NCBI RefSeq assembly: GCF_900112265.1
Contig: NZ_FOLO01000016.1
Coordinates: 1 to 64,000 of the forward strand
Reading direction: 5' to 3'
Source of the DNA: Pseudoalteromonas denitrificans DSM 6059
GTDB taxonomy: Bacteria; Pseudomonadota; Gammaproteobacteria; Enterobacterales; Alteromonadaceae
DNA length: 64,000 bases
Under the pieces are notes generated by a model. It saw nothing but the letters and a program-made list of their open reading frames with translations. It made no database searches and had not been told where the DNA came from. The position numbers and the translations under genes were made by a program. Positions 63,108 to 64,000 of the stretch are shown here, in pieces. Every line of letters starts with the position of its first letter. Position 1 is the first letter of the stretch.

Positions 63108-64000
63108 ATGAATAACAAAAGTGCAGTGATCCGTTGGGGAATTATTGGTTGTGGGGCTGTAACCGAAATAAAAAGTGGACCTGCATATCAAAAAATATCT
63201 GGCTTTGAATTAAGTGCTGTTATGCGAAGAAATTTAAATAAAGCCCAAGACTATGCAGCGAGGCATCAGGTTGCATCTTATTTTAGTGATGCAAATGATA
63301 TTATTAATAATGATGACATTGATGCTATTTATATTGCAACGCCACCGGATAGCCATAAATATTACGCATTACAAGTGGCAGCTGTGGGAAAACCTTGTTG
63401 TGTTGAAAAACCTTTATCTCCAAGTTATGCGGATAGCCTTGAAATATACAAAGCGTTTAAAGATAACAATATTCCACTATTTGTTGCTTATTATCGCAGA
63501 TCTTTACCGCGTTTTAATAAAATAAAACATATGTTAGAGAAGGGGGAAATTGGTGAGGTGAGGCATGTTAGTTGGCACTTAAATAAGTCTCCCAGTGAAC
63601 TTGATTTATCAGATAGTGATAATTGGCGAACAAATAAAATAGTCGCTCCTGGTGGTTATTTTGATGATTTAGCCAGTCATGGATTAGACTTATTTGCATA
63701 TTTATTTGGTGATTTTGATGAGGTAAAAGGCATTGGCATGAATCAACAAAAATTATACTCCTCATTTGATGCGGTAACTGCATGTTGGCATCATAAAAGT
63801 GGTATAACAGGTGCTGGAAGTTGGAACTTTGGCGGTTATTCAAGACAGGACAGTGTTGTAATTTATGGTTCAAAAGGTGAAATATCGTTTTCTATTTTTG
63901 ATGAAGTTCCCATTCGTTTAAAAACTCAAAATAATTGCGATGAGATTTTTGTTGAACATCCTGAAAATATTCATTTGTATCATGTTCAGAATATCAAATC
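63108..64000 (+). CDS. Gfo/Idh/MocA-family oxidoreductase (cut by window edge)
   Basis: Opens at ATG 63108 behind AAGGAAA and is still open at base 64000, giving ~297 visible residues. N-terminal NAD(P)-binding motif RWGIIGCGAVTE, then AIYIATPPDSH and the family EKP motif CCVEKPLSPSYADS, whose lysine is catalytic. C-terminal alpha/beta domain includes YYRRSLPRFNKIK. A sugar or cyclitol dehydrogenase-type enzyme; substrate unknown. A strong terminator separates it from the TonB cluster, so it starts a new unit. Confidence 0.9.
   Translation, partial: MNNKSAVIRWGIIGCGAVTEIKSGPAYQKISGFELSAVMRRNLNKAQDYAARHQVASYFSDANDIINNDDIDAIYIATPPDSHKYYALQVAAVGKPCCVEKPLSPSYADSLEIYKAFKDNNIPLFVAYYRRSLPRFNKIKHMLEKGEIGEVRHVSWHLNKSPSELDLSDSDNWRTNKIVAPGGYFDDLASHGLDLFAYLFGDFDEVKGIGMNQQKLYSSFDAVTACWHHKSGITGAGSWNFGGYSRQDSVVIYGSKGEISFSIFDEVPIRLKTQNNCDEIFVEHPENIHLYHVQNIK

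Noticed and set aside
63253..63525. 90-aa plus-strand ORF near the window end
   Set aside because: It is in a different frame of the Gfo/Idh/MocA gene, which has clear motifs and extends past the window.
1..64000. CRISPR arrays, rRNA or tRNA genes
   Set aside because: No regularly spaced direct repeats and no tRNA- or rRNA-like conserved segments were recognised on reading. The repeated motif in the window is dispersed and inverted, not array-like.

Overview
The window is an AT-rich chromosomal segment of a marine-type gammaproteobacterium, most likely an alteromonad (Pseudoalteromonas/Colwellia-like). The evidence is the gene set: a DUF3450–TtpC–ExbB–ExbD–TonB–TPR cluster, YdbH–YnbE–YdbL, HelD, SbcCD, a RIO1-type kinase, FdxA and a cellulose (bcs) operon. 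Genus assignment is inference. I see no rRNA, tRNA, CRISPR array or phage module.

Layout. 1–0.33 kb: 3' end of an IS66 transposase. 0.5–3.4 kb: small hypothetical genes, a periplasmic DsrE-like protein and a LysR regulator. 3.6–10.2 kb: a decayed SRPBCC gene with four in-frame stops, an intact SRPBCC paralogue, a REP-associated tyrosine transposase (RAYT) element, then a four-gene glutamine synthetase-like/aldehyde dehydrogenase/Fe-alcohol dehydrogenase/glutamine amidotransferase operon that looks like a gamma-glutamylated-amine catabolic route. 10.3–17.8 kb: a MocR regulator divergent from an EamA transporter, the YdbH–YnbE–YdbL envelope-lipid operon, a DUF1697 gene, a small gene boxed between two REP-like repeats, a GreA/B-like protein and FdxA. 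17.9–25 kb: an FAD oxidoreductase, GNAT, HelD, a thioredoxin-like protein, a periplasmic solute-binding-like protein and a RIO kinase. 25.1–26.4 kb: a sigma32-type promoter and two tandem small heat-shock genes, each with a ROSE-like RNA thermometer hairpin. 26.5–29.5 kb: divergent GH3 (NagZ-like) and anmK genes for peptidoglycan recycling. 30.7–39.3 kb: a D-lactate-dehydrogenase-like flavoprotein and sbcDC, the latter preceded by a duplicated start region with a perfect 15-bp palindrome. 39.3–42.4 kb: an NTF2-like gene, a phosphotransferase preceded by two miniature copies of its own 5' end, and an O-methyltransferase. 42.6–57.5 kb: bcsZ, a membrane-anchored class III nucleotide cyclase, bcsA, bcsB and bcsC, followed by a PAS–GGDEF–EAL protein and a response regulator/CheC/hybrid-kinase trio. 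57.8–62.9 kb: the TonB energising cluster. The window ends inside a Gfo/Idh/MocA oxidoreductase.

Three pairs of the same 20-base motif (AAAAAGGGGTCGGAGTTAAT facing its complement) occur at 4611/5406, 16327/16811 and 22549/22692. They enclose, respectively, a RAYT, an unrelated small gene, and no gene. This dispersed repeat family, the cyclase embedded in the cellulose operon, the tandem RNA thermometers and the two cases of duplicated gene starts (sbcD and the phosphotransferase) are the most notable observations.
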